Positions 5,338-6,360 of a stretch of 6,360 nt of DNA are shown in pieces (positions within the stretch are counted from its first letter, which is position 1; each line of letters opens with the position of its first letter). Where the stretch lies: the NCBI GenBank assembly GCA_014359685.1, contig JACIYY010000294.1, forward strand, positions 1 to 6,360. The letters are read 5' to 3'. This DNA comes from Porphyrobacter sp. (GTDB lineage: Bacteria > Pseudomonadota > Alphaproteobacteria > Sphingomonadales > Sphingomonadaceae). The notes under the pieces were generated by a model that was not told where the DNA came from, searched no databases, and saw only the letters and a program-made list of their open reading frames with translations. Both the position numbers and the translations under genes were made by a program.

Positions 5338-5970
5338 ATGTTCACCGGGATCGTCACCGCCATCGGCACCATCGAACGCGTCGAACGGCGCGGCGACCTC
5401 CATGTGCGGATCGCCTGCCCCTACGATCCATCGACCATCGCCATCGGCGCATCGATCGCCTGTTCGGGGGTGTGCCTGACCGTGGTGGAGCGCGGCGGAG
5501 AGGCCGGGGCGGCGTGGTTTTCGGTCGATGTCTCGGCCGAGACCGAGAGCCGCACCGCCGCCGGCACGTGGTCGCAAGGGCGCCGCCTCAACCTCGAACG
5601 CTCGCTCAGGGTGGGGGACGAGTTGGGCGGCCACATCGTTTCGGGCCACGTCGATGCGGTGGGGACCATCGCCGACCGGCAGCCGGTGGGCGAATCCACC
5701 CGCCTGACCATTCGCGCGGCAGGCGAGCTTGCGCCCTTCATCGCCCCCAAGGGGTCGGTCACGCTGGACGGCGTGTCGCTGACCGTGAACACGGTGGAGG
5801 ACAGGTCGGACGGCACGGTCGCCTTCACCGTCAACCTGATCCCGCACACGGCCGAGGTCACGACGCTGGGCGGGACCGCGCAAGGCGCTCAGGTCAACGT
5901 GGAGATCGACACCGTCGCCCGCTACCTCCAGCGGCTGGAGAACCTGCGCCAGCAAGCCGGCCGGGTCTAG
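5338..5970 (+). CDS. ribE: Riboflavin synthase, alpha subunit
   Basis: RibE converts two 6,7-dimethyl-8-ribityllumazine molecules to riboflavin plus the pyrimidine substrate of the previous step. It is a cytosolic trimer. The 210-residue length is typical. It shows the duplicated lumazine-binding barrels. The first starts with the invariant MFTGIV and contains GASIACSGVCLTVV (37-50, with the conserved Cys46). The second starts at LGGHIVSGHVDAVG (96-109) and contains the matching KGSVTLDGVSLTVN (138-151). The C-terminal helix NVEIDTVARYLQRL (187-200) is the trimer helix. The start ATG 5338 has AAGGG 6 nt upstream, partly within the ribD stop, and lies 9 nt after it, so ribD and ribE are co-transcribed. 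The stop TAG forms part of a CTAG sequence directly at the apparent left edge of an IS5-like element. Some genomes name this gene ribC. Confidence 0.95.
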   Translation: MFTGIVTAIGTIERVERRGDLHVRIACPYDPSTIAIGASIACSGVCLTVVERGGEAGAAWFSVDVSAETESRTAAGTWSQGRRLNLERSLRVGDELGGHIVSGHVDAVGTIADRQPVGESTRLTIRAAGELAPFIAPKGSVTLDGVSLTVNTVEDRSDGTVAFTVNLIPHTAEVTTLGGTAQGAQVNVEIDTVARYLQRLENLRQQAGRV

Positions 5971-6003
5971 GCCGTATCGACATTTGCGCGTCCCAATCTG
6001 CTT

Positions 6004-6024
6004 GAAGTCTGCTTCGCAGGCTTC
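6004..6024 (+). other. Hairpin between ribE and the IS transposase
   Basis: GAAGTCTGC (6004-6012) pairs with GCAGGCTTC (6016-6024) around a TTC loop, giving a 9-bp stem with one T-G wobble. No T-run follows, so it is not a standard Rho-independent terminator. It lies between the apparent IS edge and the transposase start, where it could limit read-through from the rib genes into the transposase. That role is inferred. Confidence 0.5.
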
Positions 6025-6048
6025 CGTTGTGGCTGACGGCGTTTCGGG

Positions 6049-6360
6049 ATGGGGATCAAGCGTTACAAGTTGAGCAATGTTCAGTGGGAGCGGATTGCGC
6101 CGATGCTGCCGGGCGAGGCGAGCGATCCTGGGCGCACGGCGGCCGAAAACCGTCTGTTCGTCAATACCGTGCTCTGGGTATTGCGGTCAGGCGCGCACTG
6201 GTCGGACCTTCCCGAGCGGTACGGCAAGTTCAAGACGGCACAAACGCGTCACCCGGTCGGCGAAGGCGGGGTGCGGGAGCGCGTCTTCCAGACGCTCAGC
6301 CGAGACCGCGACAATGAGTATCTGATGATCGACAGCGGTCCCGCAATCGACAAGCATCGC
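6049..6360 (+). pseudogene. IS5 family transposase, N-terminal part, probably frameshifted
   Basis: Translation from ATG 6049 stays open for 104 codons to the window end. Residues 1-63 are a typical IS5-family (DUF4096-type) N-terminus: YKLSNVQWERIAPMLPG, then RTAAENRLFVNTVLWVLRSG and AHWSDLPERYGKFKT. Residues 64-74 (AQTRHPVGEGG) do not fit. The +1-shifted reading from 6239 to 6271 gives HKRVTRSAKAG, close to the family's usual HKRF.RWAKAG. From GVRERVFQTL on, the original frame is correct again up to DRDNEYLMIDS, which includes the first DDE aspartate, Asp95. After it, GPAIDKHR again looks out of frame, while the frame from 6339 gives SRNRQAS, resembling the expected RAHRQA. Small deletions have probably damaged the gene; a two-ORF arrangement with ribosomal frameshifting would not explain the first pair. 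The C-terminal catalytic part lies outside the window. Confidence 0.75.

Larger units (their letters stand above)
5971..6360 (+). mobile_element. IS5-like insertion sequence, left part (right end outside window)
   Basis: From the ribE stop onward the sequence changes in character: AT content rises and codon use is less GC3-biased. The frame beginning at 6049 encodes an IS5-type transposase N-terminus. The 78 bases before it fit the length of an IS5-family left end. The exact border and terminal inverted repeat cannot be fixed without the right end. The CTAG at 5967-5970 is compatible with the short TA-containing or YTAR-like targets of this family, which would place the border at or just after the ribE stop codon. 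The edge is inference; the IS identity is well supported by the protein. Confidence 0.7.

Noticed and set aside
4090..5955. 621-codon open frame on the minus strand opposite ribD and ribE
   Set aside because: It is antisense to two well-identified rib genes. Its product is low-complexity Gly/Ala/Arg/His without any recognisable domain, as expected from GC-rich DNA with few stops.
6027..6317. Open frame of 96 codons from a GTG at 6027
   Set aside because: It is in a different frame from the transposase homology and has no recognisable product; it is a shadow of the IS gene.

Overview
The window is GC-rich (roughly two thirds or more G+C) and gene-dense. It has short intergenic gaps, many overlapping stop/start codons and frequent GTG starts. 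The gene content fits an alphaproteobacterium, most likely Sphingomonadales (Sphingomonadaceae or Erythrobacteraceae): a COQ9-family protein, a SCO lipoprotein, a YcgN-family protein, a YgjP-like metalloprotease, and RibD carrying the PCAH...GPAC zinc loop. The taxonomic call is inference from gene style, not from a marker gene.

Layout, left to right. (1) 3-557 (+) is the 3' part of an unrecognised, mostly helical protein that enters from upstream. (2) It converges, 28 bases away, on a minus-strand pair running right to left: an exported ankyrin-repeat protein (1955-1278) followed by coq9 (1281-586). The pair overlaps as GTGA and is almost certainly co-translated. (3) A gap of about 100 bases (1956-2056) separates this pair from a divergent plus-strand run. 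It contains a 13-bp tandem duplication that includes the Shine-Dalgarno of the ankyrin gene. (4) The plus-strand run is: SCO copper-chaperone lipoprotein, YcgN-family cysteine-cluster protein, YgjP-like metalloprotease (all overlapping), then a one-TM coiled-coil protein, ribD and ribE (riboflavin synthase alpha). (5) Directly after the ribE stop comes the 5' part of an IS5-like insertion sequence. Its transposase reading frame looks decayed, with compensating frameshifts.

Functional themes. COQ9 (ubiquinone synthesis) and SCO (CuA/copper delivery to cytochrome oxidase) both serve the aerobic respiratory chain, and ribD/ribE make the flavin precursor. RibD carries out the second and third steps of riboflavin synthesis, and RibE makes riboflavin from lumazine. 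In many related genomes ribBA and ribH follow ribE; here an IS remnant sits at that point.

I see no CRISPR array, tRNA, rRNA, phage or defence module, and no clearly new multi-gene system. The items most worth a second look are the small membrane/coiled-coil gene that overlaps ribD and leaves its start codon unclear, the IS junction at the ribE stop codon with its decayed transposase frame, and the exported ankyrin protein coupled to coq9.
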